A DNA stretch of 64,000 nucleotides from Candidatus Oscillochloris fontis. GTDB taxonomy: Bacteria > Chloroflexota > Chloroflexia > Chloroflexales > Chloroflexaceae. The stretch spans positions 1 to 64,000 of the forward strand of contig NZ_RYFD01000025.1 in NCBI RefSeq assembly GCF_004138135.1, given 5' to 3'. The notes below the pieces were generated by a model, which had not been told where the DNA came from, ran no database searches, and saw only the letters and a list, made by a program, of their open reading frames with translations. The stretch's first letter is position 1. Each line of letters opens with the position of its first letter. Of this stretch, positions 26,021-32,941 are shown piece by piece. The translations under genes were made by a program, and so were the position numbers.

Positions 26021-26385
26021 GCCCAACGGGTTGGGCAACCATCCCACTCTTTCACGCGCCTGTGGCGCAACCGCTTGGGCGGTTGTTGGTGAGTATTGCA
26101 GGGCAGCGACGCTCTTCTCACAAGCTACAGGAGCCTACCCAAAAGGCATATGGAAGGTAGTCATCAACAAAGCCATCGCGACCTGCTAGGCCACGCAATG
26201 TGCGCTTGCTTAGGTGCGGGTGTGATCTTGGTTGTCTGACGTTCGCCCTCCAGTGGGCGCCGCCAGCGCCCATACTCCTCCCCGCCTCGGCAGACGCCGG
26301 GGTTTTTGCTTCCCCTTGGCTCATCCAGGTCGCTCCGCGCCGTCTGTGGCCCTGCTGCCACGGTCGGTATTTGCTGGAGGGACAC
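26021..26385 (+). promoter_or_regulatory. Structured mgtE leader with attenuator-like hairpin
   Basis: The leader contains perfect hairpins GCCCAA-CGGG-TTGGGC (26021-26036), AACCGC-TTGG-GCGGTT (around 26070) and TGGGCGC-CGCCA-GCGCCCA (around 26253-26271). A GC-rich stem, GCCTCGGC/GCCGGGGT, directly followed by TTTTT (about 26284-26307) looks like a rho-independent terminator before the gene. A 29-residue open frame (26150-26239, MEGSHQQSHRDLLGHAMCAC...) lies upstream of it with a weak AAAGG site and could be a leader peptide. This layout is typical of a riboswitch or attenuator. I do not recognise the M-box core, so the class is open. Confidence 0.5.
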
Positions 26386-27411
26386 ATGATCGCATTCCGC
26401 ACCCCCGTTGAGGGCGTGATTGCCGCGCCCGTGGTACGCCCGCTTGCCGCCGAGAATGATGGACTCACCTACGCGCCTGCGCTGAGTTTTCCGCGCCACG
26501 CGACGGCGCAACAGGTGATTGATACGCTGCGCCAGATGCGCCCCGATGCGGATAGCGCGTCGTACCTGTTTGTCACGGGTGAGGCGGGTCGTCTGATTGG
26601 CACGCTCAGCCTGCACCAATTGGTCGTGGCCGCACCGGAGACGCGGGTTGAGCAACTGATGAACCCTAGCCTCGTGGCGCTGCCCGAAGATCTTCCGACT
26701 GAGGAGCAGGCGCGCATCCTGAGCGATTCGGGTCTGGCCGCTTTACCGGTGATTGATGCCTCTGGGCGGCTGGTCGGGGCGCTCGATGCCGGTGATCTGC
26801 TCGATGCGGTGGAGGAAGAGGCGACCGAGGATATGTACCTGCTGGCGGGTGTGGATAAGGATGAGGAGGTTTCGCGCCCCATCCAGCGCGCCGCCCGCGA
26901 CCGTGTCTTCTGGTTGACGATCAACCTCGCCACGGCCTTTCTGGCCGCTTCGGTGGTGAGTGGTTTTCAGGATGTGATCGCCCAGGCGGCGGTGCTGGCC
27001 GCGTTTATGCCGATTGTGGCCGGGCAAGGCGGCAATGCCGGCACCCAGACCCTCACCTTCATTGTGCGTTCGTTGGCGCTCGGTGAGGTACGTATGGCCA
27101 ACGCGGGTAAGATTCTGCTGCGCGAACTGACCATCGGCATCTGCAACGGGATCTGTATTGGGTTGCTGGTGGGTGTGCTGGGTTGGCTCTGGAAGGGCAT
27201 TCCCGCCTTGGGCTTGGTGGTGGGGGTGGCGATGATGGGCAACATGATCCTGGCCTCGTTGGCCGGGGTGTTGGTGCCGCTCACCCTCAAGGTGCTGCGG
27301 ATTGACCCCGCGCTGGCCTCGTCCATCTTTGTCACCACGGTGACGGATGTGTGTGGCTTCTTTATCTTTTTGAGCCTGGGGATGCTGGCCTTGCAGATGG
27401 GGTATCTGTAG
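26386..27411 (+). CDS. mgtE: MgtE-family Mg2+ transporter with CBS pair
   Basis: 342 residues from the ATG at 26386, with GGAGGGACAC just upstream. Residues ~30-160 form two CBS domains (ATAQQVIDTLRQM..., MNPSLVALPEDLPTEEQARIL...), the Mg2+-sensing gate of MgtE. About 180-340 is the five-segment membrane domain, with the pore signature AAFMPIVAGQGGNAGTQTLT and PLTLKVLRIDPALASSIFVTTVTD. The N-terminal superhelical N domain of full-length MgtE (~450 residues) is missing, so it is a short form. It is a channel for Mg2+ uptake. Regulation at RNA level is likely given the long leader. Confidence 0.93.
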   Translation: MIAFRTPVEGVIAAPVVRPLAAENDGLTYAPALSFPRHATAQQVIDTLRQMRPDADSASYLFVTGEAGRLIGTLSLHQLVVAAPETRVEQLMNPSLVALPEDLPTEEQARILSDSGLAALPVIDASGRLVGALDAGDLLDAVEEEATEDMYLLAGVDKDEEVSRPIQRAARDRVFWLTINLATAFLAASVVSGFQDVIAQAAVLAAFMPIVAGQGGNAGTQTLTFIVRSLALGEVRMANAGKILLRELTIGICNGICIGLLVGVLGWLWKGIPALGLVVGVAMMGNMILASLAGVLVPLTLKVLRIDPALASSIFVTTVTDVCGFFIFLSLGMLALQMGYL

Positions 27412-27416
27412 AATTC

Positions 27417-27490
27417 TGGTATGTTTTGGCGGCGAAGCCGCCAAAACATACCAAAATAAAGATCTGCGGGGGCGGCGAGCCGCCCCCGCA
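27417..27490. repeat. GGCGGC palindrome followed by a second GC-rich hairpin
   Basis: Perfect 17-bp arms (27417-27433 and 27437-27453, loop GAA) lie just after mgtE. A 12-bp GC-only hairpin (27465-27490) and a CACCCCCACC segment shared with the MITE interior follow. Probably the mgtE transcript end. Confidence 0.7.
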
Positions 27491-27506
27491 CCCCCACCAG
27501 TCTGCT

Positions 27507-27535
27507 GTGACAGATCCTGACTTTGGGGGTACAAT
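27507..27535 (+). promoter_or_regulatory. Promoter of the small membrane protein gene
   Basis: GTGACA, 17-bp spacer, TACAAT, each one mismatch from consensus; 49 bp upstream of the ATG. Confidence 0.65.
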
Positions 27536-27584
27536 AGAGGCTAGTCGTGCGATCTGTCTTGAAATCTCGTGTGGAGAATGAGCA

Positions 27585-27689
27585 ATGCCTGAGATTACTA
27601 CCGATATCCGCCGCGTGCTGACGCTGATCGTTCTCACGTTGCTGATCGCCTTCATGTTTGCGGTCTGGATCTTTGCCTTCTACATGTAG
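27585..27689 (+). CDS. 34-residue single-pass membrane protein
   Basis: ATG at 27585 with GGAG 9-12 bases upstream, and a good promoter before it. The sequence is a charged N-terminus (MPEITTDIRR) followed by one hydrophobic helix (VLTLIVLTLLIAFMFAVWIF) and a short end. Such sizes are easily missed by gene callers. No function can be named; small subunits of membrane complexes or transport regulators look like this. It sits between two repeat clusters and does not overlap another gene. Confidence 0.6.
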   Translation: MPEITTDIRRVLTLIVLTLLIAFMFAVWIFAFYM

Positions 27690-27691
27690 TC

Positions 27692-27840
27692 AGGCGGCAA
27701 GCCGCCCCCGAAGAACTTTTTTTCTCGTATGGTGGCGGCGAAGCCGCCACCATACGAGAAAAGAGATGGTCTGGGGCGCAGCCCCAAGCGTGGCTAAAGT
27801 TCATGGTAATGGGCGAAGCCGCCCCCGAACCCCCACCGGA
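27692..27840. repeat. Composite repeat upstream of the dehydrogenase
   Basis: Includes a perfect 20-bp palindrome (27720-27739 and 27743-27762, loop GAA), a GGGGCGCAGCCCC hairpin, and a CCCCCGAACCCCCACCGGAGG segment. These blocks are also found inside the 696-848 element, but the 18-bp terminal repeats are absent. The final GGAGG serves as the ribosome-binding site of the next gene. Confidence 0.7.
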
Positions 27841-27848
27841 GGCTCTCT

Positions 27849-28604
27849 ATGCACAAGGTTGCGCTTGTTACTGGTGCGGCGAGCGGGATCGGGCGGGCGG
27901 TAGCGGAAGGTCTGGCGGCGGCGGGGCAGCGGGTGGTGGTGGCCGATCTGCCCAACTCGGAGGGCGCGGCGGTGGCGCAGGCGATTGGGGGGCTCTTTGT
28001 GCCCACTGATCTCGCCCAGCGCGAGGCGTGTCGCGCACTTGTCACGGCGGCCCAGGCGCACTTCGGCCCGGTGGATATTCTGGTCAATAATGCCGGGTTT
28101 CAGTCTATCAACCCGATTGCCGATTTCGCCGAGGATGTCTGGGAGCAGATGATCGCGGTCATGCTGACTGCGCCGTTTTTGCTGACCAAGTATGTCTGGC
28201 CGGACATGCAGGCCCAGCAGTGGGGCCGCATCGTCAATATTGGCTCAATCCACAGCCTGCGCGCCTCGCCGTTTAAGGTGGGGTACATCGCGGCCAAACA
28301 CGGTATGCTCGGCCTCACCCGCACCGCCGCACTGGAGGGTGGGCCGTATGGCATCACCGTCAACCTGATCGCCCCGGCCTACGTGCGCACCCCACTGGTC
28401 GAGCAGCAGATCGCCGACCAAGCTCGTACCCGCAACATCTCCCCAGACGAGGTGATCGAGCGGGTGATGCTCGAACCAGCCGCGATTAAGCGCCTGATTG
28501 AGCCGAGTGAAGTGGCTGAGTTGGTCAACTTCCTCTGTTCACCTGCCGCCAGCAGCATGAGCGGTTCGGTCTTTGAGATGGCCTTGGGTTGGACGGCGCG
28601 GTAG
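27849..28604 (+). CDS. bdhA: 3-hydroxybutyrate dehydrogenase (SDR)
   Basis: 251 residues of the classical short-chain dehydrogenase family. It oxidises (R)-3-hydroxybutyrate to acetoacetate with NAD+, in polyhydroxybutyrate turnover. Motifs: TGAASGIGRA cofactor loop (8-17), NNAG (80-83), Ser133 and the Tyr146/Lys150 pair in YIAAK. The segments GFQSINPIADF, IHSLRASPFK and AYVRTPLVEQQI, and the C-terminal SSMSGSVFEMALGWTAR, match the BDH subgroup. The ribosome-binding site GGAGG is part of the upstream repeat. It is tail-to-tail with tatC, 17 bp apart. Confidence 0.9.
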   Translation: MHKVALVTGAASGIGRAVAEGLAAAGQRVVVADLPNSEGAAVAQAIGGLFVPTDLAQREACRALVTAAQAHFGPVDILVNNAGFQSINPIADFAEDVWEQMIAVMLTAPFLLTKYVWPDMQAQQWGRIVNIGSIHSLRASPFKVGYIAAKHGMLGLTRTAALEGGPYGITVNLIAPAYVRTPLVEQQIADQARTRNISPDEVIERVMLEPAAIKRLIEPSEVAELVNFLCSPAASSMSGSVFEMALGWTAR

Positions 28605-28621
28605 GGTTTGTGTCATGGCCC

Positions 28622-29404
28622 TCACCTTTGCTTGGGCACAAAACGCGCCATCACCACCCCCACCTCGTAGAGCAGATACATCGGGATCGCCAGCAGCGCG
28701 AGGTTGATCGGATCACCCGTGGGGGTGATGATCGCTGCTACAATCACCACAATCACCACCGCAAAGCGGCGGAACGATGTGAGTTGCGCGGCGGTTACGA
28801 CACCCATAAAGGCCAGTACATAGATAATGACCGGCAACTCAAAGACGATCCCGTTGATCAGCAGCAGCGTGGTGACGGTATTGAGGAAATCGGAGAGCGT
28901 CGGTTGGGTCTGAATGAACTCGGAGTTAGAAAAACCGATCAAAAAACGGATCGCCGTGGGGACGGTAATAAACCAGCCAAAGGCGATCCCCCCTAAGAAG
29001 AAGAGCGTCACAAAGGGCAGTGCAATAAGGATCATGCGCTGCTCGTGCTTGCGTAGCCCAGGCATTAAAAAGGCCAGCAGTTGGTAGACAATCACCGGCA
29101 TACCGATGATGAAGCCGACGGTAAGCGCCACCGACATATAGCTCGTGAAGGTCTCGGTGGTGCCCACCGACTGCACCGGGGCATAGATCGGATTGACTGG
29201 CGCAAAGGTCGTGATGATCAGGTCGACCAATTGGGGTGGCCCCAGCACCAAGAAGAGACCGAAGAGCATCCCGATCAGCACCCCAATCGAGGCTTTGACG
29301 AGGCGTTTACGCAATTCGCCCAGATGTTGAAAGAAGCCCATCTCGGCTTCGGATGGCTCTTGCTCGGCGATCTGGGTAGGATTCGGTTTGGATTGGGTAG
29401 TCAA
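28622..29404 (-). CDS. tatC: Sec-independent translocase subunit TatC
   Basis: 260 residues with six predicted membrane segments. It is the receptor that binds twin-arginine signal peptides in the Tat complex for export of folded proteins. Family features: GFFQHLGELRKRLVKAS near the N-terminus, the conserved FxxPG-type loop at FLMPGLRKHEQRM, and PTLSDFLNTVTTLLLINGIVFELPVII. The start overlaps the upstream tatA/B-like stop by 4 bp. Confidence 0.95.
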   Translation of the reverse strand: MTTQSKPNPTQIAEQEPSEAEMGFFQHLGELRKRLVKASIGVLIGMLFGLFLVLGPPQLVDLIITTFAPVNPIYAPVQSVGTTETFTSYMSVALTVGFIIGMPVIVYQLLAFLMPGLRKHEQRMILIALPFVTLFFLGGIAFGWFITVPTAIRFLIGFSNSEFIQTQPTLSDFLNTVTTLLLINGIVFELPVIIYVLAFMGVVTAAQLTSFRRFAVVIVVIVAAIITPTGDPINLALLAIPMYLLYEVGVVMARFVPKQR

Positions 29405-30045
29405 GCAACCGGCTCCTGATCCGTGCTAGGTGGTTTCGGTGACCAATCGGGGTTGAGGTGGCCCCGCGCCTGAAGCTCGGCAATCAAGGCGTGCAGATCG
29501 GCACTCATCTCGATTAGGCGGGTCTCAAGATCGTTGCTGGGCACCACCGAGAGTGGGGCGGGCAAGTTCTTGGTTGGGCGGCCAGCGGCGGGTACTGCGT
29601 TAATCGGGCGCACCAGGACGGGATCGTTGCGCACGCTGGGGGGCGAGATTCCCACGGCGGAGTCGGGGAGGGTCGGCGCAGGTGCCGGGCTACTTGGCGT
29701 GGCTGGGGTTGGTTCGGCGAGCTTGCTCGTGGCCCCATTCAGCGTACCGCGCAGATCCACGAGCGGGCGCAACTCCTCCTTGAGCGCCGTCACATTCCTA
29801 CTCACATCGAGTTGATTGCGGGTACGCAGCAACTCATCGCGCAGGCTGGCAATTTCGCCCTCAAACTCAGTGCGGATCTGGTTTAATGCCTGGACTTCAG
29901 GCGAATTCTGCTGCCACGCCATCACTTTAGCGACCTGCTTACCCAAGAAGTTGGTCACCTGGTGCAATCGCTCTGGCCCAAAGATCACCAGGGCTAACCC
30001 GGCAATCAGCAGGAACTCAGGGATGCCAATGTTGAAGATCTCCAT
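29401..30045 (-). CDS. TatA/TatB-like twin-arginine translocase subunit
   Basis: 214 residues. The N-terminus is a single membrane helix with the TatA/B pattern (IGIPEFLLIAGLALVIFGPERLHQVTNFLGKQ), including the FGP hinge, then an amphipathic helix. A coiled-coil segment (~50-100, EFEGEIASLRDELLRTRNQLDV) and a long Pro/Ala-rich tail make it longer than usual TatA (~60-90), so it is closer to TatB in layout. It forms an operon with tatC. Confidence 0.85.
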   Translation of the reverse strand: MEIFNIGIPEFLLIAGLALVIFGPERLHQVTNFLGKQVAKVMAWQQNSPEVQALNQIRTEFEGEIASLRDELLRTRNQLDVSRNVTALKEELRPLVDLRGTLNGATSKLAEPTPATPSSPAPAPTLPDSAVGISPPSVRNDPVLVRPINAVPAAGRPTKNLPAPLSVVPSNDLETRLIEMSADLHALIAELQARGHLNPDWSPKPPSTDQEPVA

Positions 30046-30097
30046 AGTGCTACTCTTGGGTGTGGGCTGCTTTGGTCAATGCGGGTATCTTACCATA

Positions 30098-31210
30098 TCA
30101 CTCCCCCTCTGGCGTAGCGACCGGGGTTGCGGTGGTATTCACCAGCAGATCGCTCAGACGGCGCACATCCGACCAGTTGGTGTTCTCTTCCTCTTCGGCC
30201 AATGGCGTGTAGAGCGTATCCTGCGCGAAGACCTGCACTGCATAGCGTTGGCCACTCACCGTAACAACCCGGCTGTCGTCTAGCGGCGGGCCAAGCGGAC
30301 GACCGAGACGTGCTTGTTCGAGCATATAGGTGTGGAAGGCCCAGTTGGGGTGGTAGGTGATCCCCGCTGACATAAAGGTTTCGCTGACCAGGGCTTGATC
30401 GAGGCTACTCGTGTAGGAGTGCAGATCAGGGGCCGGCTCGAAGCGCCGCCCTGACCACGAGGCCACCACGCGGCGGATGGTGTTGATGTAGGCACTGGGC
30501 ACGTTGTTGTCGCTGCTGGGTGCATAGACCGGGATGGCCTTCTCGACCGTATCCAGACCACGATTGACATAACGGTAGAGGATGAGTTCACACCAATCGC
30601 GCACGCCATCCTCCCACGAGTAGTAACGCGCAAAGCCGCTCACGCGCCCACTACTGCGTTCGGCTTTGATCGCACGACGCAGCATGCCCCAGTTGTGCAG
30701 ATCGTTATTGGCGCAGGCACCGGCCAAACAGAACGAGGATTCATGCTGGAAGAAGGCCAGGGCGACAGCCGGATCGAGACCATAGGAGACAATGATCGTG
30801 TAGAGATTGGCCGCATCAGCCGCCGCCGGGGAACCGGCGCGTTGCAAAATGGCCACGAAACTATCTTGGGAGATGCGCGGGCTTGATTTGAAGGTCAGAC
30901 CCTCAGCGGCGTTGGCCGCAGGTGTCTTGAAGCCCAGACTCAGGCTGACACCGAGGGTGGCCAGCAAGACTACCGCCAGCACCACGGTGCGACGGCCCTC
31001 CGGGCGTAGGATGCCGGGCAGACGGGCCATAAGGAGCAAACTGGCGATCCATGCCAGCACCAGAGCCACCCGGCCTGCTTGGTGCAGGTTGAGTAGATCA
31101 AGCAGCACAAGCGGAAACAGGCTCAACGCGAGGGCCAGTAACGTGGCCAGCGCACGCGGTTCACCGCGCTCACGCCACCAATGTTCGGTATCCGGTGAGA
31201 AATTGGGCAT
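30098..31210 (-). CDS. Membrane-anchored glucosaminidase-like protein
   Basis: 370 residues from the ATG at 31210, with GGAG seven bases upstream; earlier in-frame starts are less well placed. Three hydrophobic segments (about 20-38, 46-63, 73-92) precede an extracytoplasmic domain (about 105-255) similar to GH73 N-acetylglucosaminidases. It includes an AANLYTIIVSYGLDPAVALAFFQHESSF stretch with a candidate catalytic Glu and GVRDWCELILYRYVNRG later. It probably trims peptidoglycan. The C-terminal ~110 residues are of unknown fold. It is transcribed from a good promoter at 31247-31275, divergently from the selenoprotein gene. Confidence 0.75.
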   Translation of the reverse strand: MPNFSPDTEHWWRERGEPRALATLLALALSLFPLVLLDLLNLHQAGRVALVLAWIASLLLMARLPGILRPEGRRTVVLAVVLLATLGVSLSLGFKTPAANAAEGLTFKSSPRISQDSFVAILQRAGSPAAADAANLYTIIVSYGLDPAVALAFFQHESSFCLAGACANNDLHNWGMLRRAIKAERSSGRVSGFARYYSWEDGVRDWCELILYRYVNRGLDTVEKAIPVYAPSSDNNVPSAYINTIRRVVASWSGRRFEPAPDLHSYTSSLDQALVSETFMSAGITYHPNWAFHTYMLEQARLGRPLGPPLDDSRVVTVSGQRYAVQVFAQDTLYTPLAEEEENTNWSDVRRLSDLLVNTTATPVATPEGE

Positions 31211-31246
31211 GATCATCTCCAATGCGCGGTATCCAGCGGTGGTAGA

Positions 31247-31275
31247 ATTATCTACGAATATGCCTGCCATGACAA
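31247..31275 (-). promoter_or_regulatory. Promoter of the glucosaminidase gene
   Basis: Minus-strand TTGTCA, 17-bp spacer, GATAAT, 37 bp upstream of the start codon. Confidence 0.65.
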
Positions 31276-31447
31276 GGAGGCAGGTCGTAGGAGGTGCTGG
31301 TTGGTCATTGTACCCCCATCCACCTGAAGGAGACCGAACGTGGCAGAACTGAGAGATGGTTGTGTCAAGCCTTCGCGTGGCCCTATTGTACCGGGTGTGG
31401 CGGCAACGTCCGCACCGTCGCTAACGCCCCAGATAAGGGAGGTTCCT

Positions 31448-32041
31448 ATGCTCGCACGGGTTGGACAAGAAGCGATTGATTTCGAGTCGAGTGCTTTTGT
31501 GCCCGGTTTCGGCTTTCGTCCGGTCAAGCTCTCCGACTATCGTGGTAAGTGGCTCGTGCTCTGTTTCTATCCCGGTGACTTCACCTTTGTCTGACCGACT
31601 GAACTAGCGGCGGTCGCCGCTCAGTATCAGGAACTGGTCGCTCTGGGTGTGGAAGTGCTGGCAATGAGTACCGACAGCCGCTTTGTGCATAAGATCTGGC
31701 AGGAGCAGGAACTCTCAAAGATGGTTGAGGGTGGCGTGCCCTTCCCCATGCTCTCCGATGCCGGCGGCAAAGTGGGTACGGTCTATGGGGTGTATGACGA
31801 AGCGGCGGGTGTGGATATTCGCGGTCGCTTTATCATTGATCCCGACTTCTTGATTCGGGCGATGGAGGTGATTACTCCCGAAGTGGGGCGCAATCCTGAT
31901 GAGTTGATTCGCCAGATCAAGGCGTTCCAGCATGTGCGCGCCACCGGCGAAGTAACGCCCTCTGGTTGGCAGCCCGGCCAGACAACGCTCAAGCCCGGCC
32001 CCGATTTGGTCGGCAAGGTCTGGGAGGTTTGGAAACCGTAG
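31448..32041 (+). CDS. Selenocysteine-containing peroxiredoxin (AhpC/TSA family)
   Basis: 197 residues if UGA at 31592-31594 is read as selenocysteine (residue 49). The frame continues as a normal AhpC-type peroxiredoxin on both sides: FYPGDFTFV before the UGA and [11 protein letters not shown] after it, exactly where the peroxidatic Cys of the FVCPTE motif belongs. Downstream features fit the family ([25 protein letters not shown]). The usual C-terminal resolving Cys is Thr ([12 protein letters not shown]), so it would act as a 1-Sec enzyme reducing peroxides with an external thiol. A SECIS-like hairpin follows the UGA. The ATG at 31448 has AGGGAGGT; a GTG at 31340 with AAGGAGA would add 36 residues. 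The Sec machinery is outside the window. Confidence 0.88.
31600..31624 (+). promoter_or_regulatory. SECIS-like hairpin downstream of the in-frame UGA
   Basis: AGCGGC (31606-31611), loop GGTC, GCCGCT (31616-31621), with CTG/CAG able to extend the stem below a bulge. The loop begins 18 nt after the UGA, within the usual bacterial spacing, and has G in the first two positions as bacterial SelB ligands do. Confidence 0.65.
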
Positions 32042-32048
32042 GATGTTT

Positions 32049-32078
32049 GTGGCTCCTCACCATGGAGTGAGGAGCCAC
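32049..32078 (+). terminator. 12-bp perfect hairpin after the selenoprotein gene
   Basis: GTGGCTCCTCAC and GTGAGGAGCCAC around CATGGA; no T-run follows. Confidence 0.5.
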
Positions 32079-32094
32079 GATTGAAGAGGTCACT

Positions 32095-32820
32095 GTGCGC
32101 AACCGATTATCCCTCCTGTTCGTGTCGCTGCTCGCTCTGCTGGCTGCCTGTAGTGCAGCACCACCCACGCCCACCGCCACCCCCGTTCCGACCCCGACAC
32201 CCCGCGAACTTGGTGCGGCGATTGGTCGGGCGACCCAGGCGGCTGAGAGTGCCCACTTTACGATTGATCTCTCCGGCAAGCCGATCATGGTGAGTGCCTT
32301 TACGCTCACCCGCATCGAGGGCGATCTCAAACGCCCCGATAGTGTGCTCTCCATTCTGACTGTGACGACTGGATCGGCGGTGGCTGAGATCCGTACTGCG
32401 TCGGTAGCGGGCCAGCAGTATATGACCAATCCGCTCACCCGTGAGTGGGGCTGTTTGGCCGAGGGTGATGGCTTCAATCCGGCGGTGCTCTTTGACCCAC
32501 AGGTTGGGATTGAGCAACTGCTCCAGAATGGCTTTGATGAAGTGACGCTGGTTGGCAGCGAGGATCTGAATGGGGTGCTGAGTTACCATCTGCGCGGCAC
32601 GATCTCTGGTGAGAAGCTGCTGCCGATCAGTATGGGGATGCTCGGTACTGGCCCGGTGGCGCTCGACCTTTGGGCCGACCAGACGACGATGCGGGCCACC
32701 AAGATGGTGCTGGTGGATACGGCCAGCGATGCGACTAATCCGACCACCTGGACGCTGACCTTCAGCGATTATGGGAAGCAGATTGAGGTGCGGGCTCCGG
32801 CGGAGTGTGCCAAACCGTAA
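32095..32820 (+). CDS. Lipoprotein of LppX/LprAFG type
   Basis: 241 residues starting at GTG (32095) after AAGAGGT. The signal peptide ends in a lipobox LLAAC (Cys19), followed by a Pro/Thr-rich linker. The mature part (about 40-235) has the curved beta-sheet pattern of the LppX_LprAFG family (SAHFTIDLSGKPI, FTLTRIEGDLKRPDS, IRTASVAGQQYMTNPLTREW, LRGTISGEKLLPI). Members carry lipids between membranes or to the cell surface. Here it may work with the MFS exporter 116 bp downstream, as the mycobacterial LprG-Rv1410 pair does; that link is inference from neighbourhood. Confidence 0.82.
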   Translation: MRNRLSLLFVSLLALLAACSAAPPTPTATPVPTPTPRELGAAIGRATQAAESAHFTIDLSGKPIMVSAFTLTRIEGDLKRPDSVLSILTVTTGSAVAEIRTASVAGQQYMTNPLTREWGCLAEGDGFNPAVLFDPQVGIEQLLQNGFDEVTLVGSEDLNGVLSYHLRGTISGEKLLPISMGMLGTGPVALDLWADQTTMRATKMVLVDTASDATNPTTWTLTFSDYGKQIEVRAPAECAKP

Positions 32821-32835
32821 CGCTGCACACGCTGA

Positions 32836-32941
32836 TTGACGCAAAGGCGCAAAGACGCAAAGTTTTCAATAGAGACCCCAATCGCAGCCTTTGCGTCTTG
32901 GCGTCTTGGCGTCAAAACCGGGATGCTAGGAGAAGTGTGAA
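32836..32941. repeat. GACGCAAAGGCGC repeat that supplies the MFS start region
   Basis: Arms TTGACGCAAAGGCGCAAAGA and TTGCGTCTTGGCGTC enclose ~40 bp. The tail CCGGGATGCTAGGAGAAGTG matches the end of the 135-bp elements, and its AGGAG and GTG are the ribosome-binding site and start codon of the next gene. Confidence 0.75.

Noticed and set aside
26021-26385. M-box (ykoK) riboswitch before mgtE
   Set aside because: The conserved core (GUUAGGUGAGGCUCC and the later paired segments) could not be found on the plus strand; a GTAGGCTCCTGTA-like string occurs only on the other strand. Left as an unclassified leader.
31448-32041. Pseudogene or sequencing error in the peroxiredoxin
   Set aside because: A single UGA at precisely the catalytic position, an intact frame on both sides and a SECIS-like hairpin make selenocysteine more likely. 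It cannot be excluded without the Sec machinery or raw reads.
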